From Geodermatophilus bullaregiensis (GTDB lineage Bacteria > Actinomycetota > Actinomycetes > Mycobacteriales > Geodermatophilaceae), in NCBI RefSeq assembly GCF_016907675.1, contig NZ_JAFBCJ010000001.1:1488001-1552000 (forward strand): 64,000 nt of DNA. Direction: 5' to 3'. Under the pieces are notes generated by a model, which was given only the letters and a program-made list of their open reading frames with translations, was not told where the DNA came from and searched no databases. A program made the translations under genes and the position numbers. This document shows positions 42,362 to 54,651 of this stretch, piece after piece. How positions within the stretch are numbered: position 1 is the stretch's first letter; every line of letters starts with the position of its first letter.

Positions 42362-43357
42362 CTAGTCCTGCGGGACCTCGTAGGTGATGACCGTCCAGCC
42401 CAGGAGCAGGCGGTCACCGTCGGAGAGCGGGTGGGCGACGCCGGGCTCGAGCTGGGTCCACTCGGTGGCCTCCGGGCCGGCGACGTGCGTGCCGTTGAGC
42501 GAGCCGAGGTCGGTGAGGCTGACCTCGCCGCCGCTGCGCTGGATGGCCGCGTGCGCGGAGGAGAGCACGTTCTGGGTGTCGGCGATGGGCACCGGGCGAG
42601 CGGTGCCGCTGGTGACCAGTTCGTGGCTGTCGGGACGGCGGCCGAGGACGAGGTCCTCGTCGACGGTCACGACCAGGCCGTCGTCGAAGCGCAGCACCGG
42701 CGCCGAGGCGGCGTCGGGCTTCCAGAACGCCGTCTCCTCGCCGCCGTCGTCGGTGCGCGCCGCCACGCCGGACGCCGACGAGCCACCGGTCGAGCCGTAG
42801 GACGCGGCGCCGGCGAACCCGGCGTCGGAGCCGGCGGTGAACGGCGACGACGCGGCGGTGGCCGGGGGGACGGCGGCGGAGACGTGCGCGGACGCCGCGA
42901 GCTGCAGCATCGCTCCGGAGCCGGGGACGGTGCCCTCGGTGAGGTCGTAGGCGACACCCGGCGGCATCTGCGGCGCGGCCTGGCCGGGGCCGACGTAGAG
43001 CGTGGCGCCGAGCGGGAAGCCCGCGGCGATGCTGCACCCGCCGTCGACCGGCTGGCCCGACACCGGGACGCCGTCGACGGCCGGCTGGCCCTTGCCCGAC
43101 CACAGCGCGACGCCGGTGCCCGAGCCCCCCGCCGAGTCGACGAGGACGAGCGCGAAGGACGCCGAGCCACCCCCGAGCGAGGCGGTCTGGGTGGCGACGG
43201 CCGCCAGGACGCGGTCGGCGCCGGGACCCGCGATGCCGAGGCAGGCGTGCAGCGCGGCGACGAGGGCGGGCGAACCGGGAGCGTCCACCCAGAGCAGACC
43301 CCCGCCGCGTCGGGCGACGACGGCGTCTCCGGGCAGGACTTCACAGCGGTCGGGCAT
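42362..43357 (-). CDS. FHA-domain protein in the glycogen cluster
   Basis: Protein of 331 residues. The C-terminal FHA domain (about 230-330) has LVLGRRPDSHELVT, LSSAHAAIQRSGGEVSLTDLG and SLNGTHVAG. The canonical Ser-Arg-x-His is Ser-Ala-His here, so phosphothreonine binding needs checking. The N-terminal about 180 residues, beginning MPDRCEVLPGDAVVARRGGG, resemble nothing I recognise and are followed by an Ala/Ser/Gly-rich linker. It lies between glgX and glgP. The ATG at 43355-43357 is chosen because TAGGCT lies seven nt before it. A role coupling Ser/Thr phosphorylation to carbon storage is only inference. Confidence 0.8.
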   Translation of the reverse strand: MPDRCEVLPGDAVVARRGGGLLWVDAPGSPALVAALHACLGIAGPGADRVLAAVATQTASLGGGSASFALVLVDSAGGSGTGVALWSGKGQPAVDGVPVSGQPVDGGCSIAAGFPLGATLYVGPGQAAPQMPPGVAYDLTEGTVPGSGAMLQLAASAHVSAAVPPATAASSPFTAGSDAGFAGAASYGSTGGSSASGVAARTDDGGEETAFWKPDAASAPVLRFDDGLVVTVDEDLVLGRRPDSHELVTSGTARPVPIADTQNVLSSAHAAIQRSGGEVSLTDLGSLNGTHVAGPEATEWTQLEPGVAHPLSDGDRLLLGWTVITYEVPQD

Positions 43358-43364
43358 GCGCGCC

Positions 43365-43370
43365 AGCCTA
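43365..43370 (-). promoter_or_regulatory. -10 element TAGGCT, leaderless start of FHA gene
   Basis: TAGGCT on the minus strand lies seven nt before the ATG at 43357. It supports this start over the codon at 43411. Confidence 0.48.
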
Positions 43371-43480
43371 GTGACCGCACGCGGGAGTGGGAGGTCGAGC
43401 GCCACCGCCACGCCGGTCGCGGCGCCCCCTGGGGACGCTGCGACCGGCGTGACGGATGAGCCACCCGGTCGGGGCGACCC

Positions 43481-43523
43481 CGTCCCGGGCCCGCCCCGAG
43501 CCCGCGAGCAGTGGGGCGGGACG
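43481..43523 (-). repeat. Gene-tail palindromic repeat, copy d (after glgP stop)
   Basis: This palindrome has outer arms CGTCCCG/CGGGACG, inner arms CCGCCCC/GGGGCGG and core GAGCCCGCGAGCAGT. It lies 8 nt after the glgP stop, in the same relative orientation as the other copies. Confidence 0.6.
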
Positions 43524-43531
43524 GTGCCTGC

Positions 43532-46081
43532 TCAGGCGCTGCGGACGAGCCCCAGCTCGGCGGGGTCGGCCAGGTGCTCGGAGTGCGGCAGCACCCGCAC
43601 CGTGTACCCGAAGGCGCCGGTGCGCTCGAGCGGCACCGTGGCGGTGAACCAGTGCCGGGAACCCTCGGTGTGCTCGTGCTCCATGGGCACCGTGGTCACC
43701 TCGTGCAGACCGTCGGCGTCGTCGACCCGCCCGTAGGCCGCCTGCACCTCGATGTCGCCGGGGGTCAGGTGCGGCAGCTCGACCTCCGCGCGCAGCGCCA
43801 GCGTCGAGCCGATCTCCGGGGTGTCGCCGCCGCTGGTGGCCTCGACGTGCGCGACCCGCACGCCGCTCCAGTTCTCCTGCAGCCGCGCCCGCCACTGCGC
43901 CTCGTCGCGCGCCGGGGCGTAACCGCCGTCGGCCATGGTCCGCGCCGAGCCGACCGCCGGCACGTACAGGCGCTCGACGTAGTCGCGCACCATCCGGGTG
44001 GCCAGCACCTTCGGGCCGGTCTCGCGCAGGGTGTGCCGCACCATCTCGACCCAGCGGCTGGGGACGCCGTCGCGGTCGGTCTCGTAGAACCGCGGCACCA
44101 CCTGGGTGCTCAGCAGGTCGTAGATGGCCCGGGCCTCGACGTCGTCGCGGCGGTCGTGGTCGGTGACGCCGTCGGCGGTGGGGATCGACCAGCCGTTCTG
44201 CCCGTCGAACCACTCGTCCCACCAGCCGTCGCGGATGGAGAGGTTGAGCCCGCCGTTGAGCGCCGCCTTCATCCCGGAGGTGCCGCAGGCCTCCAGCGGC
44301 CGCAGCGGGTTGTTCAGCCAGACGTCGCAGCCCCAGTACAGGTAGCGGGCCATGCCGATGTCGTAGCCGGGCAGGAACGCGATCCGGTGCCGGATGGCCG
44401 GGTCGTCGGCGAACTTGACCATCTGCTGGATGAGCTGCTTGCCGCCGTCGTCGGCCGGGTGGCTCTTGCCGGCGATGACCAGCTGCACCGGCCGGTCGGG
44501 GTCGAGCAGCAGCGCCCGGAGGCGCTCGGGGTCGCGCAGCATGAGGGTGAGCCGCTTGTAGGACGGCACGCGGCGGGCGAAGCCGATGGTGAGGACGTCG
44601 GGGTCGAAGGCGGAGTCGGTCCAGCCGACCTCGGCCTCGGCCGCGCCCCGGGACAGCGCGGTCTCCCGCAGCCGCCGGCGCACCTCGTCGACGAGCCGCC
44701 CGCGCAGCATCCGGCGGGTGGTCCACAGCTCGCCGGAGGGGATGCGGTCGACGCCGTCGAAGGACGCCGGCCCCTGGCCCTCGAACGGGTCGCCCTCGCT
44801 GGAGGTCTGCGTGCCGAGCTCGATCAGCTCGCGGGCGGTCCACGTCGGCGCGTGGACGCCGTTGGTGATCGAGCCGATCGGGACGTCGCCCTGGTCGAAG
44901 CCCGGCCACAGGTCGCTGAACATCGACCGGCTGACGTGCCCGTGCAGCTGGCTGACCCCGTTGGCGCGCTGGCCCAGCCGCAGGCCCATGTGCGCCATGT
45001 TGAACTTCGACGGGTCGTCCTCGGAGCCGAGCGGGATCAGGTGCTCGAGCGGGACGCCGAAGCCGGCGAAGTAGCGCTCGATCAGCGCCCGGGGGAAGCG
45101 GTCGATGCCCGCGGGCACCGGCGTGTGGGTGGTGAACACCGTGCCGGCGCGGACGGCCTGCAGCGCCTCGGCGAAGGACAGGCCGTGGGACTCGGTGAGC
45201 TCGCGGATCCGCTCGACGCCCTGGAAGCCGGCGTGGCCCTCGTTGGCGTGGAAGACCTCCGGCTGCGGGGTGCCGGTGAGCTGGCAGTAGGCCCGCAGCG
45301 CCCGGACGCCGCCGATGCCGAGCAGCATCTCCTGGCGCAGCCGGTGGTCCTCGTCGCCGCCGTAGAGCCGGTCGGTGACGCCCCGCTCGGCCGGCGCGTT
45401 CTCCTCGATGTCGCTGTCGAGCAGCAGCAGCGAGACCCGGCCCACCTGGGCCCGGTACACGTGGGCGTGCAGGGTGCGCCCCTCGGGCAGCGGCACGCTG
45501 ACGACGACGGCCGAGCCGTCGGGCTGGCGCAGCAGCTTGACCGGCAGGCCGTGCGGGTCCAGCGACGGGTAGCGCTCCAGCTGCCAGCCGTCGGCGGACA
45601 GGCCCTGCTCGAAGTAGCCGGCGCGGTAGAGCAGGCCGACGCCGATCAGCGGCACACCGAGGTCGGAGGCGGCCTTGAGGTGGTCGCCGGCGAGGATGCC
45701 CAGGCCGCCGGAGTACTGCGGCAGCACCTCGGTGATGCCGAACTCGGCGGAGAAGTAGGCGATGCTGCGCGGCGCGTCCGGCCCCAGCGACTGGTACCAG
45801 TGCGCGGAGGACAGGTAGTCCTCGAGGTCGTCGACGGCGTCCTGGAGGTGGCGCAGGAACCGGCGGTCGCGCGACAGGGTGGCCAGCCGCTCGGCCGACA
45901 CCTCACCGAGGACCTTGACCGGGTCGTTGCCGCAGGCCTGCCAGAGCTCGGGGTCCAGCGCCTCGAACAGGTCGCGGGTCTCCGCGTGCCACGACCAGCG
46001 GAGGTTCATCACCAACTGGGAGAGGGGTGTCAGGGCCTCGGGGAGGGCCGCCCGGACGGTGAACCTACGCAGTGCTCGCAC
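43532..46081 (-). CDS. glgP: Alpha-glucan (glycogen/maltodextrin) phosphorylase
   Basis: PLP phosphorylase of 849 residues releasing glucose-1-phosphate from alpha-1,4-glucan ends. It is of the actinobacterial type, with an N-terminal domain starting MRALRRFTVRAALPEALTPL. Then come QYSGGLGILAGDHLKAASDL, HANEGHAGFQGVERI and the PLP/phosphate site GTSGMKAALNGGLNLSIRDG. The start is GTG 46079-46081, six nt after TAGTCT. It is divergent from glgE, so synthesis and breakdown genes share a 142-bp promoter region. Confidence 0.93.
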   Translation of the reverse strand: MRALRRFTVRAALPEALTPLSQLVMNLRWSWHAETRDLFEALDPELWQACGNDPVKVLGEVSAERLATLSRDRRFLRHLQDAVDDLEDYLSSAHWYQSLGPDAPRSIAYFSAEFGITEVLPQYSGGLGILAGDHLKAASDLGVPLIGVGLLYRAGYFEQGLSADGWQLERYPSLDPHGLPVKLLRQPDGSAVVVSVPLPEGRTLHAHVYRAQVGRVSLLLLDSDIEENAPAERGVTDRLYGGDEDHRLRQEMLLGIGGVRALRAYCQLTGTPQPEVFHANEGHAGFQGVERIRELTESHGLSFAEALQAVRAGTVFTTHTPVPAGIDRFPRALIERYFAGFGVPLEHLIPLGSEDDPSKFNMAHMGLRLGQRANGVSQLHGHVSRSMFSDLWPGFDQGDVPIGSITNGVHAPTWTARELIELGTQTSSEGDPFEGQGPASFDGVDRIPSGELWTTRRMLRGRLVDEVRRRLRETALSRGAAEAEVGWTDSAFDPDVLTIGFARRVPSYKRLTLMLRDPERLRALLLDPDRPVQLVIAGKSHPADDGGKQLIQQMVKFADDPAIRHRIAFLPGYDIGMARYLYWGCDVWLNNPLRPLEACGTSGMKAALNGGLNLSIRDGWWDEWFDGQNGWSIPTADGVTDHDRRDDVEARAIYDLLSTQVVPRFYETDRDGVPSRWVEMVRHTLRETGPKVLATRMVRDYVERLYVPAVGSARTMADGGYAPARDEAQWRARLQENWSGVRVAHVEATSGGDTPEIGSTLALRAEVELPHLTPGDIEVQAAYGRVDDADGLHEVTTVPMEHEHTEGSRHWFTATVPLERTGAFGYTVRVLPHSEHLADPAELGLVRSA

Positions 46082-46087
46082 GCCGAG

Positions 46088-46093
46088 AGACTA
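46088..46093 (-). promoter_or_regulatory. -10 element TAGTCT, leaderless start of glgP
   Basis: TAGTCT on the minus strand is six nt before the glgP GTG. A matching -10 for glgE (TAGCGT, 46211-46216) lies on the other strand of the same intergenic region. Confidence 0.48.
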
Positions 46094-46210
46094 GTCAGGC
46101 CCGGCGGCCCGGACCCAGCGGCGTGCCCCTTTCCGGGGGGCCGGTTACGGCCCTGCGCGGTCCCCTCCGACCGGCCGCCGGGCCGAGGTGTGGCGGGCCT
46201 GGGACCTGGA

Positions 46211-46216
46211 TAGCGT
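46211..46216 (+). promoter_or_regulatory. -10 element TAGCGT, leaderless start of glgE
   Basis: TAGCGT is followed by seven nt and then the ATG of glgE at 46224, deciding that start over in-frame codons upstream. Confidence 0.5.
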
Positions 46217-46223
46217 GGCCGGG

Positions 46224-48251
46224 ATGACTCGCCGCACTGACCTCCGCCTCGGCATCACCGATGTCGCCCCCGTCGTGTCCTGCGGGTCGTTCTCCGCCCG
46301 CGCCGTGGTCGGCGAGCACCTGCCGGTCACCGCCACCGTGTTCCGCGAGGGCCACGACGCCGTCGCGGCCGACGTCGTCTGGACCGCTCCCGACGGCACG
46401 CGTGGACCGTTCACCCGCATGCGCCGCTACGGCGACCAGCCCGACCGGTGGATCACCACCGTCGTCCCGGACCGGGAGGGCCGCTGGACCTTCCGGGTCG
46501 AGGCCTGGAGCGACCCGCTGGCCACCTGGCACCACGCGGTCGAGGTGAAGATCGAGGCCGGGCAGGGCGCCGGCGAGCTGGCCAACGACCTCGAGGAGGG
46601 CGCCCGGCTGCTCGAGCGGGTCGCCGCCGACGCCGACGCCGAGTGGTCCGGCCGGCTCACCGAGGCCGCCGCCGCGCTGCGCGACGACTCGCGCGACCTG
46701 CACGACCGGGTGGCCCCGGCGCTGACCGCCTCGCTGCAGCGCCACCTCGACGAGCACCCGGTCCGCGAGCTGGTCACGCCCTCGCCCGAGTACGAGGTGT
46801 GGGTCGACCGCCCGCGCGCCCTGTACGGCTCCTGGTACGAGTTCTTCCCCCGCTCGGAGGGCCCGGTGGTCGGCGGCACCGCGACGCACGGCACCTTCGC
46901 GACGGCGGCCGACCGGCTGCCCGCCGTCGCCGACATGGGCTTCGACGTCGTCTACCTGCCGCCGGTCCACCCGATCGGGAAGGTCAACCGCAAGGGGCCC
47001 AACACCGCCGTCTACCCCGGCGGCAACCCGCACGAGATCGGCCCGGACGACGTCGGCTCGCCCTGGGCGATCGGCAGCGACGAGGGCGGCCACGACGCCG
47101 TGCACCCGCAGCTGGGCACCATGGAGGACTTCCGCGCCTTCGTCGACCGCACCCGCGAGCTCGGCATGGAGGTGGCGCTGGACCTCGCACTGCAGGCCGC
47201 GCCCGACCACCCGTGGGTGAAGAGCCACCCGGAGTGGTTCACCACCAAGCCCGACGGCACGATCGCCTACGCGGAGAACCCGCCGAAGAAGTACCAGGAC
47301 ATCTACCCGGTCAACTTCGACAACGACCCCGAGGGCCTCTGCGCCGAGGTGCTGCGGGTCGTGCGCGTGTGGATGGACGCCGGGGTGCGCGTCTTCCGCG
47401 TCGACAACCCGCACACCAAGCCGCTGGACTTCTGGTACTGGCTGATCTGGCAGGTCAAGGAGACCGACCCGGACGTGCTCTTCCTCGCCGAGGCCTTCAC
47501 CCGGCCGGCGATGATGCACCAGCTGGCGCGGCTGGGGTTCACGCAGTCCTACACGTACTTCACCTGGCGGACGGCGCGCGGCGAGATCGAGGACTACGGC
47601 CGCGAGCTGGCCGCCAACGCGCACTACATGCGCCCCAACTTCTTCGTGAACACCCCGGACATCCTCCACGAGAGCCTGCAGTACGGCGGCCCGCCGATGT
47701 TCAAGATCCGGGCCGTGCTCGCGTCGATGCTGAGCCCCACCTGGGGCGTCTACTCCGGCTTCGAGCTCTACGAGCACGTGGCCGTGCGCCCGGGCAGCGA
47801 GGAGTACCTCGACAGCGAGAAGTACCAGCTGCGCCCGCGCGACTGGGCCGGCGCGGAGGCCTCCGGGCGGACGCTGGCGCCCTACCTGCGGCGGCTCAAC
47901 GAGATCCGGCGGCAGCACCCGGCGCTGCAGCAGCTGCGGACGCTGACCTTCCACCCGGTCGACAACCCGAACCTGCTCTGCTTCTCCAAGACCGACCCGG
48001 GCTCGCAGGACGCCGTCCTCGTCGTCGTCACCCTGGACAGCCACGACCGGCAGATCGGGACGACGTCGCTGGACCTGCCGGTGCTCGGCCTGGACTGGCA
48101 CGAGCGCTTCGGCGTCACCGACGAGCTCACCGGCGCCCAGTACGGGTGGGGGCAGTTCAACTACGTCGAGCTCGACCCCTACCGGGAGCCGGCGCACGTC
48201 TTCTCCCTCGCCCTGCCGCGACAGGTGACCTGGCCGCCCACGGCCCGCTGA
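46224..48251 (+). CDS. glgE: Alpha-1,4-glucan:maltose-1-phosphate maltosyltransferase
   Basis: GH13 subfamily 3 enzyme of 675 residues that adds maltose from maltose-1-phosphate to the non-reducing ends of alpha-glucan. It begins [20 protein letters not shown]. Signature parts are [32 protein letters not shown], the nucleophile Asp in [17 protein letters not shown], Glu in [17 protein letters not shown] and the Asp in [19 protein letters not shown]. It leads a four-gene series (glgE, treS, mak, glgB) on the plus strand. A gene-tail repeat follows the stop. Confidence 0.95.
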   Translation: MTRRTDLRLGITDVAPVVSCGSFSARAVVGEHLPVTATVFREGHDAVAADVVWTAPDGTRGPFTRMRRYGDQPDRWITTVVPDREGRWTFRVEAWSDPLATWHHAVEVKIEAGQGAGELANDLEEGARLLERVAADADAEWSGRLTEAAAALRDDSRDLHDRVAPALTASLQRHLDEHPVRELVTPSPEYEVWVDRPRALYGSWYEFFPRSEGPVVGGTATHGTFATAADRLPAVADMGFDVVYLPPVHPIGKVNRKGPNTAVYPGGNPHEIGPDDVGSPWAIGSDEGGHDAVHPQLGTMEDFRAFVDRTRELGMEVALDLALQAAPDHPWVKSHPEWFTTKPDGTIAYAENPPKKYQDIYPVNFDNDPEGLCAEVLRVVRVWMDAGVRVFRVDNPHTKPLDFWYWLIWQVKETDPDVLFLAEAFTRPAMMHQLARLGFTQSYTYFTWRTARGEIEDYGRELAANAHYMRPNFFVNTPDILHESLQYGGPPMFKIRAVLASMLSPTWGVYSGFELYEHVAVRPGSEEYLDSEKYQLRPRDWAGAEASGRTLAPYLRRLNEIRRQHPALQQLRTLTFHPVDNPNLLCFSKTDPGSQDAVLVVVTLDSHDRQIGTTSLDLPVLGLDWHERFGVTDELTGAQYGWGQFNYVELDPYREPAHVFSLALPRQVTWPPTAR

Positions 48252-48255
48252 CGAA

Positions 48256-48311
48256 GGACCCCCGTGCCCCCCACCACCCGCAGGCTCGCGGCGGGACCCT
48301 GCAGGGGGGCC
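48256..48311 (+). repeat. Gene-tail palindromic repeat, copy e (after glgE stop)
   Basis: This is the plus-strand counterpart of the other copies. It starts 5 nt after the glgE stop as GGACCCCC, continues with CCACCACCCGCAGGCTCGCGG and ends with a CCCTGCAGGGGGGCC arm. Orientation relative to the upstream gene is the same as in copies a-d. Confidence 0.5.
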
Positions 48312-48358
48312 ACCCTGCCCCCCACCAGCCACTCACCGACCCGAGGGCCCCAGCACCG

Positions 48359-50205
<1,847 letters not shown>

Positions 50206-50209
<4 letters not shown>

Positions 50210-51579
50210 GCACCGCCCTGGCCGAGCTGCTGCGCGACTGGATGCCGCACCAACGCTGGTTCGGCGGCAAGGGCCGGGAGTGGGCCGACGTCGCCGAGGA
50301 GGGCTTCCTGCTCTCCAAGACCGAGCCGGTGCTGTCGGTGCACCGCGTCCGGGTCACCTACACCGACGGCGCGACCGAGACCTACCTGGTCCCGCTGTCG
50401 TGGCGGGCGCACCCGGAGGAGGAGCTCAGCTCGGCCTTCATCGGCGCCGTCCCGGGTGCCGACCGGGAGAACTACGCCTACGACGCGATGCGCGACCGCG
50501 ACGCCACGATCCCCTGGACGACCCACCTCGTGGCCGCCTCGACCGTCGGGCCGATGCACTTCCACCCGGCCGGCGTCGCCCCGATCCCCGAGGGCGTGCC
50601 CGGCGACGTCGTGTCCACCGAGCAGAGCAACACCTCGCTGGTCTACGGCCAGGACGCGATCCTCAAGCTGTTCCGCCGGCTCGAGCCCGGGCTCAACCCC
50701 GACGTCGAGATCCACGCCGCGCTGCGCCGCACGGACAACAAGCACATCGCGCCGCTGCTCGGGCACATCGAGATCGACGACCCCGACCAGGGCGTGCAGC
50801 CGGCGACGGCTGCGATGCTGCAGACCTTCGTGCCCAACGCCAGCGACGGGTGGCGGCTGGCCACCGCCAGCGTCCGCGACCTGTACGCCGAGGGCGACCT
50901 GCACGCCGACGAGGTCGGCGGTGACTTCGCGGCGGACAGCGAGCGGCTCGGCGCGGCGACCGCCGCCGTGCACGCCGACCTCGCGCAGGTGCTGCCCACC
51001 GAGCCGGCCGACCGCGACTGGTTCGCGGCCACGGCGCAGGCCATGGCCGCCCGCCTGGAGCAGGCGCTGTCGGTCGTCCCGCAACTGGAGGAGCACCTCG
51101 GCGGCCTGCGCGCGGTCTACGCCGCGGTGGCCGGCAGCCCCGAGACGGTCGTGCGCCAGCGGGTGCACGGCGACTTCCACCTGGGCCAGGTGCTGCGGAC
51201 GGCGACCGGCTGGGTGGTGCTCGACTTCGAGGGCGAGCCGGCGCGGCCGCTGGCCGAGCGGCGCCAGCTCGACAGCCCGATGCGCGACGTCGCGGGCATG
51301 CTGCGCAGCTTCGACTACGCCGCCCGGCACATGCTCGTCGAGCAGCCCGAGGACGCCCAGCGCGCCTACCGGGCGCAGGAGTGGGCAGTGCGCAACCGCG
51401 GCGCCTTCTGTACGGGGTACTCCGCGGCCAGCGGCATGGACCCGTGCGGCGACTCCCCCCTGCTGCGGGCCTTCGAGGCGGACAAGGCGGTCTACGAGTG
51501 CGTCTACGAGGCGCGCAACCGGCCGAACTGGCTCATGATCCCGCTGCAGTCGCTGTCCCGGCTCACCGCCGAGGCGTGA
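50206..51579 (+). CDS. mak: Maltokinase
   Basis: Kinase of 457 residues (Pep2) that phosphorylates maltose at C1 with ATP to give maltose-1-phosphate for GlgE. It has an aminoglycoside-phosphotransferase-like fold. The N-terminal [26 protein letters not shown] is typical of Mak. The catalytic loop is [12 protein letters not shown] and the Mg site [17 protein letters not shown]. The ATG (50206) overlaps the treS stop as ATGA, with GGAGGA upstream, so TreS and Mak are likely made in matched amounts and may form a complex as in mycobacteria. Confidence 0.94.
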
Positions 51580-51661
51580 CCGCCGGGTCCGGCAGCACGG
51601 CACGACGGCACGGCACCGCAGCACGCACGCAGACGACGAGGCAGAGGACGGCAACGAGACG

Positions 51662-54544
51662 ATGACGACGAGCGACTCGACACCCCCGCCCGGGACGACC
51701 ACCGCCCACGAGACCGCGGACGCGCCGGCCACCAAGGAAGAGCTGCAGCGGGTGGTCCAGGAGCGGGCCGCCCAGGCGGAGGCGGCCGAGAGCGAGCCGG
51801 TCGTGAACCCCACCCCGGCGAAGAAGCGGGCCCCGGCGAAGAAGGCCGCCGCCAAGAAGGCCCCGGCCAGGACGGCGGCGGCGACGAAGGCCCCGGCGAG
51901 GAAGGCCCCGGCGGAGAAGGCCCCGGTCGAGGAGGGCGCCGCGGCCGGCGGGGGCGCCCCGGTCAAGGCCACCCGCAAGCGCGTCCCGGCGAAGCGGACC
52001 GTCGCCGACACGGCGGCCGAGCCCACCGCCGACGTCGTCGCCGACCAGGGCGGCACGGCGGCCCCGGTCGTCGCCCCGGCCCCGATCGCCGAGCCCGGCT
52101 CGCCCTCCGGTGCGCCCGCCGGTCAGCCCACGGCACCCGACCCCGACCCGGCCGAGCCCATGACGCCGCAGGCGCCCGAGCCCGGCAGCACGCCCGAGGC
52201 CGCGCCCGAGCCCGAGCCGACGTCAGCACCTGGGACGACATCGGCACCGGGGTCGACGTCGGCGCCCGCACCCGAGGGCGTCCCGGAGGGCACGCCCGGG
52301 GAGCAGGCCGGCGGGCCCGTCACGAGTGAGGCCGCCCCCGACGACGTCCGCGAGGAGGACCTGCGCGCGATCGTCGACGGGTGGTCGCGCGACCCGCACC
52401 GCGTGCTCGGCGCCCACCCGGCCGCCGACGGCTGGGTGGTGCGCTCGCTGCGCCCCAACGCGGTCGCGGTGGCCGTCGTCGACCAGGACGACGCGCGCTA
52501 CGAGGCCCGGCAGATCCACGACGGCGGGGTCTTCGAGGCCGCCCTCCCGCGCCAGCCCGGCGACTACCGCATCGAGGTCACCTACGGCAACGCCGAGGGC
52601 GGGCAGGACACCTTCAGCGTCGACGACCCCTACCGGTGGCTGCCGACGCTGGGCGAGCTCGACCAGTACCTGATCGGCGAGGGCCGGCACGAGCAGCTGT
52701 GGCAGGTGCTCGGCGCGCACGTGCGCCGCTACGACACCCCGCGGGGCACCGTCGAGGGGGTGTCCTTCGCCGTCTGGGCGCCCAACGCCCAGGGCGTCAA
52801 GGTCACCGGGGACTTCGACTACTGGGAGGCCCGCGCCTACCCGATGCGCCAGCTCGGCTCCATCGGGGTGTGGGAGCTGTTCGTCCCCGGCGTGCAGACC
52901 GGCGTCCGGTACCGCTACCACGTGCTCGGTGCCGACGGCGTGTGGCGGCAGAAGGCCGACCCGATGGCCTTCGCCACCGAGGTGCCCCCGCTCAACGCCT
53001 CGGTCGTCGTCGAGTCCACCCACGAGTGGAACGACGAGGCGTGGCTGGCCGACCGGGCGGGCGGGAACTGGCACGAGCGGCCGATGAGCGTCTACGAGGT
53101 CCACCTCGCCTCGTGGCGGCAGGGGCTGTCCTACCGGGAGCTGGCCGAGGAGCTGGTCGACTACGCCGTCTCCGCGGGCTTCACCCACCTGGAGTTCCTG
53201 CCGGTCGCCGAGCACCCCTTCGGCGGGTCGTGGGGCTACCAGGTCACCAGCTACTTCGCGCCGACGTCGCGCTTCGGCAGCCCCGACGACTTCCGGTACC
53301 TCGTCGACCGGGCGCACCAGGCCGGCCTCGGGATCATCGTCGACTGGGTGCCGGCGCACTTCCCCAAGGACGAGTGGGCGCTGGCCCGCTTCGACGGCAC
53401 CGCGCTCTACGAGCACGCCGACCCCCGCCGCGGCGAGCAGCCGGACTGGGGCACCTACGTGTTCAACTTCGGCCGCACCGAGGTGCGCAACTTCCTCGTC
53501 GCCAACGCGCTGTTCTGGTGCCAGGAGTTCCACATCGACGGGCTGCGGGTCGACGCCGTCGCCTCGATGCTCTACCTCGACTACTCGCGCAAGGCCGGCG
53601 AGTGGGTGCCCAACGTGCACGGCGGCCGGGAGAACCTCGAGGCGGTGTCGTTCCTCCAGGAGGTCAACGCGACCGTCTACCGCGAGGTGCCGGGCGTGGT
53701 GACCATCGCCGAGGAGTCGACCGCCTGGCCGGGCGTCACGCGGCCCACCCACCTGGGCGGCCTGGGCTTCGGCTTCAAGTGGAACATGGGCTGGATGCAC
53801 GACTCGCTGGCCTACGTGCAGCGCCAGCCGGTGCACCGCAGCTACCACCACAACCAGCTGACGTTCTCGATGATGTACGCCTACTCCGAGAACTACGTGC
53901 TGCCGATCAGCCACGACGAGGTCGTGTACGGCAAGGGCTCGCTGCTGCGGAAGATGCCCGGCGACCGGTGGCAGCAGCTGGCCAACGTGCGCGGCTACCT
54001 CGCCTACATGTGGGCCCACCCCGGCAAGCAGCTGCTGTTCATGGGCTCGGAGTTCGCGCAGGACTCCGAGTGGGCCGAGAGCCGCTCGCTGGACTGGTGG
54101 CACCTCGACGACCCGGCGCACCGGGGCGTGCTGGGCCTGGTCACCGACCTCAACGCGCGCTACCGGGAGCTCGAGGCGCTGTGGTCCCTCGACGTCGACC
54201 CGGCCGGCTTCCAGTGGATCGACGCGAACGACTCCTCGGGCAACGTCATCACGTTCCTGCGGTTCGGCCGGTCCTCCGGCGGCGACGGCGCGGGCCAGAC
54301 GTCGGGGCAGGCGCTGGCCGTCGTCTGCAACTTCTCCGGCTCCCCGCACCACGGCTACAGGGTCGGCCTCCCCCGCGGTGGCCGGTGGCGCGAGGTGCTC
54401 AACACCGACGCCGAGGGCTACGGCGGGTCCGGCGTCGGCAACTACGGCGGCGTCGAGGCCGTCGAGGAGCCCTGGCACGGCCAGCCGTACTCCGCGACCC
54501 TGTCCGCGCCTCCCCTGGGCACCGTCTGGCTGCTGCACGAGTAG
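51662..54544 (+). CDS. glgB: Glycogen branching enzyme with long histone-like N-terminal tail
   Basis: GH13 subfamily 9 branching enzyme of 960 residues, which makes alpha-1,6 branches. The catalytic protein starts near residue 232 ([20 protein letters not shown]), with N1 and CBM48 modules. The barrel has [13 protein letters not shown], nucleophile Asp in [17 protein letters not shown], Glu in [15 protein letters not shown] and [21 protein letters not shown]. The first about 230 residues are low-complexity: Ala/Lys/Pro repeats such as [17 protein letters not shown] (about 56-80), then Pro/Glu/Ala/Thr/Ser stretches. Usual GlgB length is about 730, so the tail is an addition. The ATG 51662 is 82 nt after mak; I see no in-frame alternative that would remove the tail and has a ribosome site. 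Confidence 0.94.
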   Translation: MTTSDSTPPPGTTTAHETADAPATKEELQRVVQERAAQAEAAESEPVVNPTPAKKRAPAKKAAAKKAPARTAAATKAPARKAPAEKAPVEEGAAAGGGAPVKATRKRVPAKRTVADTAAEPTADVVADQGGTAAPVVAPAPIAEPGSPSGAPAGQPTAPDPDPAEPMTPQAPEPGSTPEAAPEPEPTSAPGTTSAPGSTSAPAPEGVPEGTPGEQAGGPVTSEAAPDDVREEDLRAIVDGWSRDPHRVLGAHPAADGWVVRSLRPNAVAVAVVDQDDARYEARQIHDGGVFEAALPRQPGDYRIEVTYGNAEGGQDTFSVDDPYRWLPTLGELDQYLIGEGRHEQLWQVLGAHVRRYDTPRGTVEGVSFAVWAPNAQGVKVTGDFDYWEARAYPMRQLGSIGVWELFVPGVQTGVRYRYHVLGADGVWRQKADPMAFATEVPPLNASVVVESTHEWNDEAWLADRAGGNWHERPMSVYEVHLASWRQGLSYRELAEELVDYAVSAGFTHLEFLPVAEHPFGGSWGYQVTSYFAPTSRFGSPDDFRYLVDRAHQAGLGIIVDWVPAHFPKDEWALARFDGTALYEHADPRRGEQPDWGTYVFNFGRTEVRNFLVANALFWCQEFHIDGLRVDAVASMLYLDYSRKAGEWVPNVHGGRENLEAVSFLQEVNATVYREVPGVVTIAEESTAWPGVTRPTHLGGLGFGFKWNMGWMHDSLAYVQRQPVHRSYHHNQLTFSMMYAYSENYVLPISHDEVVYGKGSLLRKMPGDRWQQLANVRGYLAYMWAHPGKQLLFMGSEFAQDSEWAESRSLDWWHLDDPAHRGVLGLVTDLNARYRELEALWSLDVDPAGFQWIDANDSSGNVITFLRFGRSSGGDGAGQTSGQALAVVCNFSGSPHHGYRVGLPRGGRWREVLNTDAEGYGGSGVGNYGGVEAVEEPWHGQPYSATLSAPPLGTVWLLHE

Positions 54545-54570
54545 GAGGACCCCCGTGCAGGGCCGTGGCA

Positions 54571-54606
54571 CCGGCCGGCGTCCGCACCGGGACGGACGCC
54601 GGCCGG
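54571..54606 (+). terminator. Terminator hairpin after glgB
   Basis: A perfect 14-bp stem (54571-54584 with 54593-54606) and 8-nt loop begins 26 nt after the glgB stop. This would end the glgE-treS-mak-glgB transcript. No U tract. Confidence 0.7.
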
Positions 54607-54651
54607 GTACCTCGGCGTTCGGGACCGCGGTCCCCGGGTAGGAGGCCCCCG

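Noticed and set aside
51580-51661. Short direct repeats (GGCACGACGGCACGGCACCG-like) between mak and glgB
   Set aside because: Short, irregular and low-complexity; no sign of a regulatory element or mobile repeat.
52223-54571. Long minus-strand frame opposite glgB
   Set aside because: No motif or start context. It mirrors the third-position bias of glgB.
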